Source: Phragmites australis (taxonomy: Eukaryota; Streptophyta; Magnoliopsida; Poales; Poaceae). Taken from it: a stretch of 64,000 nt of DNA. Shown here piece by piece: positions 23,101 through 35,399 of the stretch. Positions within the stretch are counted from its first letter, which is position 1; each line of letters begins with the position of its first letter. The translations under genes and the position numbers were made by a program. The notes beneath the pieces were generated by a model. The model saw only the letters and a program-made list of their open reading frames with translations, was not told the origin of the DNA and made no database searches. The stretch is taken from assembly GCF_958298935.1 (NCBI RefSeq), contig NC_084932.1, forward strand, positions 10,457,501 through 10,521,500, read 5' to 3'.

Positions 23101-24620
23101 AAAGCGACAAATATCTTAGTCCCGCTAGCTACAGTATGAGCAAGGTGGAGAAAATTGTAATGTGCAAGTGCTTGCATGGAATCAAAGTTCCATCAGGTTA
23201 CTCCGCCAACATAAAGAGACTAGTAAACATGAAAGATTTAAAATTAACTGGCATGAAGTCTCATGATTATCATGTGATGATGACACAGATGCTTCTAATT
23301 GCAATTAGAAGTATTCTGTCGTCGAAGGACCAAAACCCAATCATAAAGCTGTGTTCGTTCTTCAACGCGATATCACAGAAGGCCATCGATCCGACCAAGC
23401 TAGATAAGCTGCACGAAGATATGGTCGAGACTCTATCCCAGCTTGAGGCGTTATTCCCTCCATCATTTTTTGATATCATGGTGCATCTTATTGTTCACAT
23501 TGTGAAAGAGATATAAATTCTTGGCCCCGTGTTTCTGCAACAGATGTACCCTTTCGAGAGGTTCATGGGTATTCTGAAAAAATATATTCGTAACCGACAT
23601 CGCTGGAAGGCTGCATGGCCGAGGGTTGGGGAACCGAGGAGGTCATTGATTTTTGCGTTGACTGCATGTCTCAAATCGATTGGTGTGCCTGTATCTCACC
23701 ATGAGGGGAGGCTACAGAGGAAAGGGACGATAGGTGCAAACTCATTCCGCACTAACGACCTCGTTTCATTCACGTAAGCACATTTTGTAGTTCTGCAACA
23801 ATCAATTATAGTGGACCCATATGTCGAAGAACACCAGAAGATGCTGCGCACCATAAACCCAGGGAAGTCCTATGTTTGGATCGCGCAAGAGCACCGAGAT
23901 TTTGGCGCCTGGATATGTAGACAGATGATGTATAAGCAGATAGAATGTGCTCAGTTAACTGTGTTGGCTCACGGACTGTCAACTACAATCCTCACATTCC
24001 AAGGATATGACATAAATGTCTATACATTTTATACAAGGGCTCAGGATAATAAGAGCACCAAGAAAAATAGCGGTATCCATATAGATGCCTACGACTGCAA
24101 TGGAAATAGGGAGACCTAATACGGATTCGTAGAGGAGATCTAGGAGCTCAACTATGGAGTGTTAAAAGTTCCTCTTTTCCGGTGTCAATGGGTCAAACTC
24201 ATAGGGGGTGTGAAGATCGATAAGTACGAAATGATTACAGTGGACAAAAACTCATTGGATACAAAGAAAAACCATTCGTACTTATGAACGATGTTATACA
24301 AGTCTTCTATGTAAAGGACCCAGACCCGGCTAACAAGGAGGAGCGCCACGTGGTTCTTCAAGGTAAAATAAGGATTGTCGAAGTGGAGAATGTTGTTGAC
24401 GAGAAAGACTACAATCAATTCGACGCGCTACCCCCTTTCGGAGAGAACGTTGACCTAGGTCCCATGGAAGACACCGACGAACCTCACTATGTACACCGTG
24501 ATCGTAATGAAGGTCGAATTGTTAAGACAAAGTAGCTAAATTGTATTAATTACTATGTATGAATTTGTTTTAGATGCATTTAATATACCTCACTTTTGTT
24601 ATGGAACCTTCAGTTTTTAG
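20190..24620 (+). mobile_element. Second CACTA element, partial
   Basis: Subterminal-type repeats at 20195-20345 (ATCACTGCTGGTTTCTAA, AACTGGCAGTGAT, GAGCCGGCAGTGAT) are followed by leader exons with splice-like sites and then a TNP2-type transposase gene on the + strand. The repeat motif differs from the element at 15.2 kb, so this is another family. I found neither CACTA terminus; the right side appears replaced by the Copia element beginning near 24690. Confidence 0.65.
21239..24535 (+). pseudogene. CACTA transposase (TNP2 type) with near-complete domain set
   Basis: From ATG 21239 the order is: transposase-associated domain (MDRR, then a TGA stop where Trp is expected, then MYDTSCVSAEYKNDMDYF), TNP2 domain (about 21880-22690, with VVCPLGLEVQKIHACPNDCM, CLVCGASRYKRD, MNPFGNMSSSHSTW, YNLPPWLCMKRKYI), a DUF4218-like region (22960-23600, MHIEKNVCDSLIGTLLDI, MYPFERFMGILKKYIRNRHR) and a DUF4216-like C-terminus (24284-24535, VLQGKIRIVEVENVV). 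Stops and frameshifts break it at least near 21255, 22285, 22490, 22690, 22940 and 23515. It would have catalysed excision and insertion of CACTA elements; it is inactive. Confidence 0.88.
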
Positions 24621-24689
24621 TTTATGGTGGAAGATATCTTTATTATTGACCATATTGATTTTTGATTTTAAAGAATGAGATTGCAAATC

Positions 24690-25123
24690 TCAATTTGTGT
24701 GTGCCCAGTTGACTAAGGGGGAGTACAACACAAGGAAAACCTCATGAAGAATGTCATGTACTACAACAAGAGATATCTTGGATGCTTTCCAAACCTAGTG
24801 AAGAACATCATCAAGTCATCGGAGATCAAGAAATACTTCATCAAGAAAGTTGGTTCACATTGCTAACATTGTGAGGTCACCGGCCACCACACAATGGAGT
24901 GTCCACTTCCTACTAATCCCCTTCCTACTTTCGCTCCTAAATACAAGTTCACTTTCAATTATCATCATTTCCTATTGCATAAGTTTAAAAGTGGAAAAGT
25001 CATGGCTAAATTCATTGGAACTCAAGCTAAGGGAAAGCTTCCTATGCAACTTTGGGTGTCTAAAGCTCTTGTGTTTCATATGAAAGGTACCAAACATAGT
25101 TGGGTACCTAAACAAAAGGTTTA
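24690..25123 (+). pseudogene. Copia Gag C-terminal fragment
   Basis: A CCHC zinc knuckle reads C-stop-HC-EVTG-H-HTME-C at about 24862-24906, with the second position of the knuckle now a TAA codon. It is followed by a region with many Lys and Phe residues (KYKFTFNYHHFLLHKF). The N-terminal Gag is missing. Confidence 0.6.
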
Positions 25124-25138
25124 ATCCCATGTGTGTAG

Positions 25139-25866
25139 GTGAACTACAAAACCAGTGAAAAGCATTGGATGCTTGATAGTGGATGCACACAACGTATGAC
25201 CAGTAATGTGAATATGTTCACCACTCTAGAAGATGAAGTGAGCGATCATAACAAAGTCATTTTTGGTGATAATTCTAAGGCAAATGTGGTAGGTTTGGAT
25301 AAGATGGAAATCTCCAATGATCTCTCTATTTCTAATGTGTTTTTAGTAGAGTATCTTAGTTTTAATTTACTTTTCGTAGCTCAACTATGTGATTTAGGCT
25401 TCATATGTTTATTTAGTAATGGTTATGTTGTCATAACTAATAAGAAGTATAATGATCTAATCTTTAAAGGTTTTAGACATAGATATATCTATCTTATGAA
25501 TTTTTACTCTAATGAAGCTAGCTTGATAATATGCCTCTTCACCAAAACATCCATAGGTTAGCTTTGGCATTGTTAACTTGCACACATTGGAATGAGCCAA
25601 CTCAAGAAGGCATTCAAGAATAGAATGGTAGTTGGTTTGAAGGATGTAGTGTTCGAGAAGAACAAGTTGTGTAGTACTTGCCAAGCGGGAAAGCAAGTTG
25701 CAAGTTCTCATCTATACAAGTTAATGATGTTTACATCAGGAACCTTGGAGTTTCTACACATGGTTCTCTTTGGACCAACTACATACAAAAGTCTTTGTGG
25801 TAATCTCTATTGTCTTGTCATTGTTGATGATTATTTGAGATACACTTGGACTTTTCTTTAGATGAC
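25139..25866 (+). pseudogene. Copia protease and integrase N-terminal part
   Basis: Aspartic protease motif in KHWMLDSGCTQRMTSN at about 25158-25205 starts the segment. It continues through ISNDLSISNVFLVEYLSFNL and a GAG-pre-integrase zinc-binding region (MSQLKKAFKN, KLCSTCQAGKQ) to the integrase core start (CLVIVDDYLRYTWTF). A stop at 25559 and the solo-LTR insertion at 25872 interrupt it. Confidence 0.8.
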
Positions 25867-25871
25867 AAGAG

Positions 25872-27362
25872 TGTTAGGGAACGGCAGGCTACGCTAGCCT
25901 AACAAAAATTTTCTACCGCATTCACCCAGGAAATCATGCTAGTAGGAGATCATAGATCGTTACCGCTCGACGCGCGGTGCAGCGGAAGAAGAGTTGGAGT
26001 AGATCGATTCAACTTCATGTGCGTCAAACTCCTTGAGCAGCTTCTCGATCAGATCTATGACCAGCCCCACGCAGGTGGTCACGCACCTCGACCAACTTTG
26101 AGCAGGTGGTCATGCTCCTCGACCAACTCTGAGCAGATGGTAATGCTCCTCAACTATGTCACGTTCAACTCACCGAGAAGATCAGCGTCATAATAGCAGC
26201 AGCGCCTCTATGGTATCCACACGTACTGGGAAGAAACACCGAGCGCCGATGTGCTAGCACCGTACGTGCGGCTAGTGTTTTAGGAGATTGTGTGGAAGGC
26301 TGCGGCTAGGATTTTGGAGTGGCTCAACCTTAGCACGCCCTACCCATGCCTCTCCTTATATAGAGCTCGCCAATAGGCTCCCACATTGGAAACCCTTTAG
26401 GACTCTAACTTCTCATGGATCACAATTCAACCAAAACCCATATACGAATACAATTCACATATTTTGTTCCAACCCATTAAGTGTGTGACCCGTTAGGTTC
26501 ATGTACAAACGGCTACAACTCGGAAACACTTTCCAAACCGAAATCAATAGCGATCCCTAGCAGGACATATTGACTCCCGAGTATACATAAAAGATCATAT
26601 CGATTGAACCTTGATATACACATGCATTGATCCCTTTGCCTCACGATACCAGACAAGCTCAAGGTGAGATACGTGCCACCCTTGTGTTAGCTCGACCATT
26701 CACTCGATCAAATAGTGGATTCATCATGATTAACTCTTTAACTATATTGGCATGGCCAAGCACTTTCTCAATCTAACTACCTCGAGGGGCCCAAAGATAT
26801 CTCTCCCGTTATCAAAGAGGGGCAAATTCCATCTTGATCGCTTGTACCCCGCGACATGTTTCATGACAAACTCGAAAACTACCTTTATGACTACCCAGTT
26901 ATGGAATAACGTTTGGCAACCTTAAAGTATGCCACTACACATTCAGGGAATCAATGATGATCTTAGATCTAAGGATCCCACAAGTACACTATTTGAGATA
27001 ACAACTGATAGCACATCATAAATAACAATCCTAGCAGTATCTCAAGGTGGGTCTATCCAACATCATGTTCTCTAACATAAATGTTCATATTATTGACCTG
27101 GTATCTCTATACCTGTGATCCACGAAATGTGATAATCAATCAATACATGTCCTGGTCCTATGTATCATCACAATGATATGCAATCAGAGATCGAATAAGA
27201 ATAATGTCATGATATAAACAAAGAGTTTCATGAACAAGTCACATACTTGCCGATCAATGTAAACGATAGTCATTCTTGGAATAACACATTATTCGGTAGT
27301 ACATGAATATAGACGTGTGATACAATCATCTCTATAATTTCCTCTAGGGTGTATCACCTTCA
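25872..27362. mobile_element. Solo LTR, 1491 bp, inserted in the Copia integrase
   Basis: It begins TGTTAGGGAACGGC and ends GTGTATCACCTTCA, with a perfect 5-bp duplication AAGAG on both sides (25867-25871 and 27363-27367). The Copia integrase reading resumes directly after it. No internal region or second LTR is present, so it is the product of LTR-LTR recombination. Which superfamily it belonged to I cannot tell. Confidence 0.88.
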
Positions 27363-27367
27363 AAGAG

Positions 27368-28276
27368 CAAGACCGTTGAGATCTTCAATAATTTTGCAAA
27401 AAGGGCTTAAAATGAATTTGAAGCCAAAATTATGAAGTTCCAGAGTAACAACGGCACGGAATTCAAGAACACTTAAATTGAAGATTATTGTGATGATAGA
27501 GACATCAAGCATGAGCTTTCTTCAACCTACACCCCTCAACAAAATGGCATAGTAGAGAGGAAGAATAAGACCTTGATCACTCTTGCAAGAGTAATGTTGG
27601 ATTAGTGTGGTACACTAGAGAAGTTTTGGGCGGAAGCAGTCAATACGACATGTCATGTATCCAACTGAGTGTATCTTCACTGAATTTTAAAGAAGACACC
27701 ATACGAACTTCTCATTAGGAGGAAACCCAATATCTCCAACTTTATGGTGTTCAGGTGTAAGTGCTTTATCTAAAAGAAAAGAGAACGCCTAGGTCAGTTT
27801 GAAAAACGTTGTGATATTGGTTTTCTTGTTGGTTATGCATCAAACTCCAAAGCATATCGAGTATTCAACAATGCCACTGGCTTTATTGAAGAAACTTGTG
27901 ATGTGGAGTTTGATTAATCTAATGGCTCTCAAGGAGAAGGTATTTCTTGTGATGATGTAAGCGATGAACCCTTTAGAGATGTGATGTTCAATATGGCAAT
28001 TGCGAATATCAAGCCTAAGGAGGATGATGAAGATGTACCTTCTACTTCCACTCCACACACCTCCATAGCACCCCAAGTTAATCAAGATGATGAAAAGGAT
28101 GATTAACCACTTCTATCATAAGATGTCCATATCTCTCAAGAGGAAGCTCAAGCTCAAGCTCAAGATGTTAGGCCATCACAAGACATACCTCAAGAACAAT
28201 AAGTGAAGCAAACACACATTACTAAGGAAAAAGGATCACCCTGTTAACTTGATTATTGGGAGTCCATCTAGGGGAT
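27368..28276 (+). pseudogene. Copia integrase C-terminal part and linker
   Basis: Integrase core motifs continue (SNNGTEFKN, then STYTPQQNGIVERKNKTL and FWAEAVNT), with TAA and TAG stops inside. The linker is rich in acidic residues. A line reading LIIGSPSRG at about 28249 leads toward the reverse transcriptase, where the gypsy complex interrupts it. Confidence 0.78.
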
Positions 28277-29012
28277 TGTCAAGGGTTAGTTCCTAACAAT
28301 GATTTCGGGATATGCTTGACAACGGGTGCGTGAACGGCATTTCAGGAATTGATATGTGCATGTACGATGGACTCAGGGACACAAGGAGTTATACAGGTTC
28401 ATGCCTCTCGGAGGATAATAGCCTTACATCCTGTGTATTGTGTTATTAAGGATCTCAATTGGTTACAGAAGTAGTTCTAGCTGGCTGCTAGACTTGATCT
28501 ACCTTCCTTTACAAATGGGGTCCTCATCCCTTTATATAGTAGGGAGCAGGAGAACTTACATGTGGGTCCAAACAGAAGACCCTGCTCATCCTAATATCTA
28601 ACCCAAGCCATTATTACGGAGGACCATCCCCAACCACATGCTTGATCAGCCTGCTAACAATGTCCCGTCTGTCGTGCGATGCCACATCGACCTGCAAAAG
28701 TCCCACTCCATACCATTTAATGCTACGAGACGGGATAATGCCCCTCTGCGTCGTTCATGACTTCATCCACTGGAGTTGGCACATGGGGAAGAAAAACACT
28801 TGAGTGGATATCAATAAATGTGATTAGACAGGTTGTGTCAGATCCGGCCCTACGACTAGTGAGGTCGGTCGCGGGTTTATATGATGGCACAAGGAGACTG
28901 GCTGCGTATGCTTTGTACTGGTCACGGGAACTATACCCTGGTCACGTGATCGATCAGTTTTAGAAAATATACACCTCTTTGCCAGGGTACCCCTTTACTC
29001 AATACACCGACA
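28277..29012 (-). repeat. 3' LTR of the gypsy element (736 bp)
   Basis: On the minus strand it runs from TGTCGGTGTATTGAG to CTAACCCTTGACA. Its part at 28745-29012 matches 35400-35687 closely over about 270 bp, including the motif CAGTTTTAGAAAATATAC. Confidence 0.85.
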
Positions 29013-29109
29013 GTAGCCCCCAAGCTTCCTCGTGACCGTGGCCCGGCCTGGTCATAGCACTTGGGCCCTGGGCAGACGTAGTCTTCCTAGGGAATGGTTA
29101 TTGGCATCA

Positions 29110-29763
29110 TCAGTCCTCAGAGTGTAACTCTGAACTTCGCGTCACGTGAGGAGGTTTAAATGTTCTGAGAGCGAAAAAGAGGGTATGAGAGAGAGAGATA
29201 TTGATTGCTGCTGGACCTGAAAGACTCTTGGTTCCTTCTGTGCTCCCCCTCGAGTTTCGAGCAGTTTGAAGGCCGCGCTGATTAGGGTGTCGTTGTGGTT
29301 TAAAAAGAGGAGTGCTTGATGGCCTATCGAACCACCCCTTTTCCCTCCTTCTCACACTCAAGCCTTTAGTGCCTAAAGTCCATTCGCCTTCATCTCGTCC
29401 TGCGTTCTGCTCTGTAGTGTCTACAGGCCCTGAGGCCACGACGTACTCCCCTCCTTCATCGCTGGAGAGGTCAATGATCTCGGACGGCTCGGTGGGGGCA
29501 GAGTTGCCCACGACTCTGGATCCACTCGTCATGGTGCTTCTGGAGGCAGCGATTGTTGCGGTTATGCTTGCGAGTTTGAAGCCAGCGACCATCAAGCTCA
29601 CACCCTTCCAAAGAAGGCCGCCCCAGCTAGTTTGTCTTGATCTCCCGCCCAGGCAGATCCCTTGGCCGAGGTCATTGCTATCTCTGATGACAAGAAGAGG
29701 GTTGATTGAGTCGAAGATGAAGCGAAAGGGAGTTCTATAGGGTGCACTGGAGTCGGTCAACAA
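29110..29763 (-). CDS. Unassigned ORF between integrase and 3' LTR
   Basis: An open frame of 217 codons lies sense to pol, downstream of the integrase stop and upstream of the polypurine tract. It contains the acidic hydrophobic motif SEIIDLSSDEGGEY, which resembles a SUMO-interacting motif, and a basic C-terminal half. The opposite strand is also open (29312-29740, 142 codons). Extra ORFs in this position are known in Tat-lineage elements. I do not recognise the protein and it may be decayed. Confidence 0.35.
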   Translation of the reverse strand: MLTDSSAPYRTPFRFIFDSINPLLVIRDSNDLGQGICLGGRSRQTSWGGLLWKGVSLMVAGFKLASITATIAASRSTMTSGSRVVGNSAPTEPSEIIDLSSDEGGEYVVASGPVDTTEQNAGRDEGEWTLGTKGLSVRRREKGWFDRPSSTPLFKPQRHPNQRGLQTARNSRGSTEGTKSLSGPAAINISLSHTLFFALRTFKPPHVTRSSELHSED

Positions 29764-30409
29764 CCCCTACGGGGTCTTTGCATCAGCTACCTTCCTTGGG
29801 CCTTATGCCGGTTGTCATCCGATCCCTAGAGTGGTGAGTTGTCGCTCCAAGGAGAAGTATAAGAGATTCCTTGACTCATTCAAGGGTAAATAGAGGTGAG
29901 AATTCGATGGACCCTTTCTATCAACTTTGCGCTAGCCACTTGAGTTTGGGAGGATATGGCAGGCATGTAATAGGATAGTTAGTCAGATCGGATGTAACTA
30001 ATCGGGCTGTAACCTAACCTTTCCATGAATGAAAAAGCGTGGGGGTTGGACACTTATTCTTGTTCTATTCCGCACGCTAGTCAGGTTCTTGGTACGCGTA
30101 ACAAGACACGACATGGTAAGTCCATCAGGGGTGAGTAGCGCTCGGCCCTAGCGAGGACTTGTGGCCTTGTAGTTGTTGTTCCCAACCTCCTGGTCGTTTG
30201 GCATCTTGGTTACTAAGTTCCATAGTGGCCTTCGAGTGTGGTCGTGTGTTGTGGTCGGAGAATCAATATGTCAGGAGCCCGTAGCTTGGTTGTGAAGTCC
30301 TGCAAAACAGAGAGTCTTATTTTTTTTAATTTAAAAACTTACAAGTTGTATTCCACACTCATTTGAAAGGTCCTACAAAATAGAAAGACAAGCCTGTCTT
30401 CGAGCGAAC

Positions 30410-33029
30410 CTACACATAGAACCTACGCAACAAGGCGATATTCCAAGAGTTGTCTAATTCACGGCTATCCACCCTGGCTAGCTTGACCGTGCCAGGTCGG
30501 GTGATGGCAACCACTTTGTAGGGTCCCTCCCATTTTGGGGGAGATTATTCCGATTGGTCTTATTCTGGATTTGCCTAAGGACGAGGCCGCCTATGACCAG
30601 TGTTCGCTTCCACACCTTTCGGTCATGGTAGCATCTGAGGCTCTGTTGATAAAGGGCGGCTTGAATTAGAGTGCGACCACGGAACTCTTTAATCGGTTTG
30701 TGTCATCCTCTCATTGTATCACCTGGTTGTTATCTGAGTAATTGTTAACTCAGGGCGACTGAAGGGCGATTTCAGAGGGGAGCATTACTTCGACACCAAA
30801 AACCAGGAAGAAAGGGGTTTTGGCTCTGACCTGGCTAGGGATCGTTCGCAACGACCAGAGTATTGTGGGGAGTTCATCCACCTAGCATCACGAATAGCTT
30901 TTAAGCCGATCAAAGACCCGAGTTTTGATCTCTTGCAGTATCATCCCATTCGCCCTTTTGACCTCTTCGTTGCTTTGGGGGTGAGCCACAAACGCATAGC
31001 AAACCTTGGTCCCGATCTCTTTGCAGTACTCTCAGAAAGTACTACTGGCGAACTGAGTTCTGTTGTCCGTGATTATGCAGTTTGGACTACCAAACTGCAC
31101 TACCAACCCTCATAATGAACTTCCTGATGAGCTCAGCCTCGATCTTCCTGACGAGCTCGGCCTTGATCCACTTAGTGAATTTGTCAATTGCCATGAACAT
31201 GAACTCAAAATCGCTTAGGGCTTTAGGGAATGGTCCCACGATATCGAACCCCCAGATAGCGAAAGGCCAAGAGAGTGGTATGGTTTGCCAGCGCCTGGGC
31301 TGGTAGGTTGGTACTTCGGTCGTGGTATTGACACGACTCGCACCATTTCACCAGCTCGCATGCATCCTGGAGGGTAGTGGGCTAATAGAATCCTTGTCAG
31401 AATGCTTTGTCGACCAGGGTGCGATATGAAGCATGTCTACCATATATGCCTCCATGGATATCAGAGAGAAATTGCTTCCCTCTTCCTGAGTGATGCATTT
31501 CAGTAAAAGGTCATTGCTCCCTCGGCGGTAGAGGTGTCCCTCTACCAGGGAGTATCTACGGGCTTGCCGCAAGACCTTTTCTGCTGATGCATCATCGTCA
31601 AGGACTCCTCAATTCTGAAGATATTCTAAGATCTTATCTATCCAGGTCGTACCCGAATCGAGCAGGGCGACCATATGATGGCCGCCCGAGGTCGACAGCA
31701 CCGAAAGAGGTGTTGCCTTGGGTGCTCCGTTTTCGAGTAGAGCATCCCCTTCACCTTGACCTGAGACCACGGTGGAAGGTCATGAGAGTCTTTCTTCAAA
31801 GACTCCGACCGGGATAGGTTCACGAGAAGAAGCTAGATGGGCCAACTTATCGGCTAGGAAGTTGTCCTTGCGAGGGCCAACCGACGAAGAATCACTCTAG
31901 TCTTCTCACTTCGGCGAGGTATGCTGCCATTATCGGGTTAGAGCACTGAAACTCCTTTTGCACCTGGTTCACGACTAGTAGGGAGTCCCCTATCACCAAT
32001 AGTCATTTATTCTCAAGTGTGGAGGCTGCTCTCATTTCGGATAAGATGCCCTCTTATATAGCAGTGTTACTAGTGGCTGGAAAATATAATTGAACTACGT
32101 ACCTAAGGATGTCGTCGGTAGGTAAGGTTACAACCACTCTAGCCCCAGCTCTCTTTAGTGTGAACAATCCGTCGAAGTGCATGGTCCATTGTTCGTCTGC
32201 CTCTGGTCGTTGCACTTGTTCGGGCTCGAAGGACGACCCCTTGGCTACAAAATCGGCCAGCGTCTAGGACTTGATAGACGTTTGGAGGATGAACTAGAGA
32301 TTGAATCCCTCGAGTTGTACTGCCCATTTTGATGTTCTTCCTATCGCATCTCTATTATGGAGAGTTTTCTTAATTGGGAACGGGGAAATCACCTTGATTC
32401 TGTGAACTTGAAAGTAGTGTTTGAGCTTGCGAGAGGCCATTAGAATGGAGTATAGCAGTTTCAAGCCTGTGGGTACCGACACTTCATGTCATGCAGGACC
32501 TCACTGACATAATACATTGGTCGCTAGAGACCTTCCTGCTCGACAACCAGGACCACGCTCGCGACTTGTGGTGTTGAGGCAACATAGAGCAAAAGCTCCT
32601 CATTGGGTCAAGGCGCGGTTAGTACAGGAGGGGAGGAGAGGTACCTTTTGAGCTCTTAGAATGCCACCTCTTTCTCCGATGTCCACTGGAAGTGGTCGTT
32701 TATCTTCAGGAGTTTGATCCCTTCTCCTTAGCCTTAAGATGAACCTACTCAGAGCAGCAACGCATCCTGTTAGTTTCTGAGCCTCCTTTAACCTGGTTGG
32801 GGATCACATCTGGTTGATGGCCCTGATCTTATCAGGGTTCACCTCTATCTCTCGATGAGATGCAAGGAATCCAAGCAATTTCCCTGACGAAACCACAAAC
32901 GTACACTTCTCCGGGTTCAGCTTCATGCGGTACTTCCGAAGATCGTCGAACGTTTCTTGAATGTCTGCGACCAGGTCTGTCTTGATCCTCCTCTTGACGT
33001 CCACATCGTCCACGTATGCCTCGACATTT
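30410..33029 (-). pseudogene. Ty3/gypsy pol: RT end, RNase H, integrase
   Basis: Reading leftward from 33029: reverse transcriptase active site YVDD and DLRKYRMKLNPEKCTF (32990-32870), RNase H with WTMHFDG and the ADFVAKGS lead-in (about 32260-31880), integrase zinc-binding region (SLVEGHLYRRGSNDLLLKC, 31550-31480), integrase core (GFDIVGPFPKAL and ITDNRTQFAS) and a C-terminal GPY/F module (KWEGPYKVVAITRPGTVKL) ending at the stop at 30410-30412. Frames shift repeatedly and stops are frequent. The RT is cut abruptly at 33029 by another LTR. Confidence 0.85.
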
Positions 33030-35398
33030 TGTTAGGAACCGTCTAAACAATATTCTAATTAATTATCAGGAGGATCATTATTTATAATCATAACCTCGAT
33101 GATTAATCAGAATACCATCCCGATAGTCTCGGCACGTATTTTGTGCCCAAGATTAGAACACATGCTTTTCCAACATAAGCAATCATAACCAAACTTAATA
33201 AAGAGCAAGTAATAAAATCATATTACAAGTTTTTAACTATTTACAAGTTTAACAATTTACAGCAAAAGAGATCTATGAGGATACTAAAACTGATCAACTC
33301 CTAGTCAAAAAGAGAAACTACGCAGCGGAAACAAAAGCTAAAGACAGCAAAAGATGAGTGAAGCTATATGCCCTTAGGCTTCATCCCAAAAGCGCGACCT
33401 CCGAGTAGTTGCCTACTCATTCCCACCGCTAGCATCAGTGGGCGTCAAGTAGCCAAACGTCGCCTCTTCCTCACATGCAAAACCTGTATAGCAGCTGAGT
33501 GGGAAGGTACTCGTAAGACTCAATCCATATAGGGTACATATAAATAATCTGACTCCAAGGAATATGCATTGGATCATTAGCAAAGAAAAAGGTCACAAGA
33601 TTTAATCCATATAGGGTACATACAAATAATCCGACTCCAAGGAGTATGCATTGGATCATTAGCAAGAAAAAAGGCCACAAGGTTGATTAAAATATAAGTG
33701 CCCGCAACCTAGACACATATGTGTGAGCATCTAAATATAACCAACATACCCTTCCAAACCTGTAACTACCAACCTGCACATAAATATAAATATAACCATA
33801 GTAATACATCAATAGCCAACAATCAACATTACCCAACATACCATCCATATCACCATCCTACATTCATAACTCTATGACCGATGCAAATGAACAGAAACAT
33901 CCTCATGACCGAGAGCGTGATATTTTAAAATATTTTTACACCCTTTAGGGGATACTCCTAGACCCACGTAACTCGAGGACCATATGGCTCACGTGTCCAC
34001 ACAAGCCCATGCAAAGTGTACTCATATCAACATTTCCAAATAAGCCCCAATCATTTGGATCGTGCATCGCTCGGTATGGAGGTATCTAGAACTACCCCCG
34101 GAGCAAACTAAATACCTCTACAAGCCCGCCCGCTCACAACGTCGATATTTAGGCCCCAATGATCACAGCTACAGAGGTATTCGGCTTGTCTTACCATTAG
34201 ATAGGCATGTGATGAGTAAGGTAAGTGCTAGAGATAACTGCACCAACAGACGGCCTTAAACGATACAGGCGGTCTACGGTGTCCGAGTTTCTCTCCTGAA
34301 CTGTCTTGAGGATTCCCCCTGAGCAAAAAACACCCCTAACACCGCCCACATCTCGCCTCATACTCACCACTCATCCAACCATCTCAACATCATAAATGTA
34401 TTCGTAAACCATAAGTGAGCCCTATGCTCACAAACAACGATGGTACCATCGCACGACTTCTACCAAGGACCTAAGCGTTGCTAAGCATATCAAATAGACT
34501 TGTAATTAGACATCAATCATGTGCTTAAGGTTTACAAGGATATGGATGAAGAACAATTCAAGGTAGAGATCATGACACCAACATAGGTTCTACCCATTTT
34601 TGCCTGACACTTGACTCACTAAACATGCGACATACATAAGTATAATTTATCAATTTTAAGCTTTATTCAATTGAACAAAGGGTGCAGTAAGCTTCATTCA
34701 CGCTGGAGGAGGGAGGAGAGGCGCGGGTGGGGCGACAGACCAATGTGCGGCGCATGGACGGCCACGCTTGCGCCGGCGGGCTATCTAGCGTGAGGGCGAG
34801 CAGCCGAGTGGGCCGAGCAGCACGGTCACGGCCCAGCATGGGGAAGGAAGAAAGGGGGAGGAAAGGAAGGTCGGGCTGATTGCCGTGGGTCGCGCAAGAG
34901 AGAAGGGAAAGAGGTTCAGCTCGGGAAGAGAGAAAAAGGAATAAGGAATTAGGTTTAAATTCAAATTAAGGTATTTGAATTTGGCTTTGACTTTGGATTA
35001 ATATCAATTAAAATAAACATATTTGAATTGAGATTTAGACTTGGATCTTGATTCTTGAGGGAGGATTTGAATTCAATTTGAATTAGGGCTGAATAGAAAC
35101 TAAGAATAGATTTGAAATTGAGAGATATTCAATTTCAAATCTCCACACAAATAACCATAAAAACCATAAACCAATGTATGTGAATTAATTCAATGCAAGG
35201 ATTAGTTTAGAAATAAATTTTGGCACAACTTGGAATACTTAGTCCAATTAGATATATGAATGTATACATACTGGTATATACACACTCATATACATATACA
35301 TACTTCCCTGACTTTAGTTAGCTTAATTAATCACAAAAAGTTTTAATTTGGAGTGAAATTTATAATTAATTAATATGCTTAAAACTCAGGATGTTACA
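33030..35398 (-). mobile_element. Long solo LTR of another Ty3/gypsy family
   Basis: On the minus strand it starts TGTAACATCCTGAGTTTTAAG, a start typical of many grass Ty3/gypsy LTRs, and ends GACGGTTCCTAACA. At about 2.37 kb it is long. Flanking pentamers (CATTT and CCGTC) do not match, and the host element is missing sequence across this site, so the insertion was accompanied or followed by deletion. It contains an 82-bp tandem duplication and a GC-rich block at 34690-34900. No internal coding region is seen. Confidence 0.6.
33519..33685. repeat. 82-bp tandem duplication inside the long LTR
   Basis: Two near-identical copies of a unit beginning AATCCATATAGGGTACAT and containing GCATTGGATCATTAGCAA start at 33522 and 33604. 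They differ at a handful of positions. Confidence 0.85.
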
Positions 35399-35399
35399 C

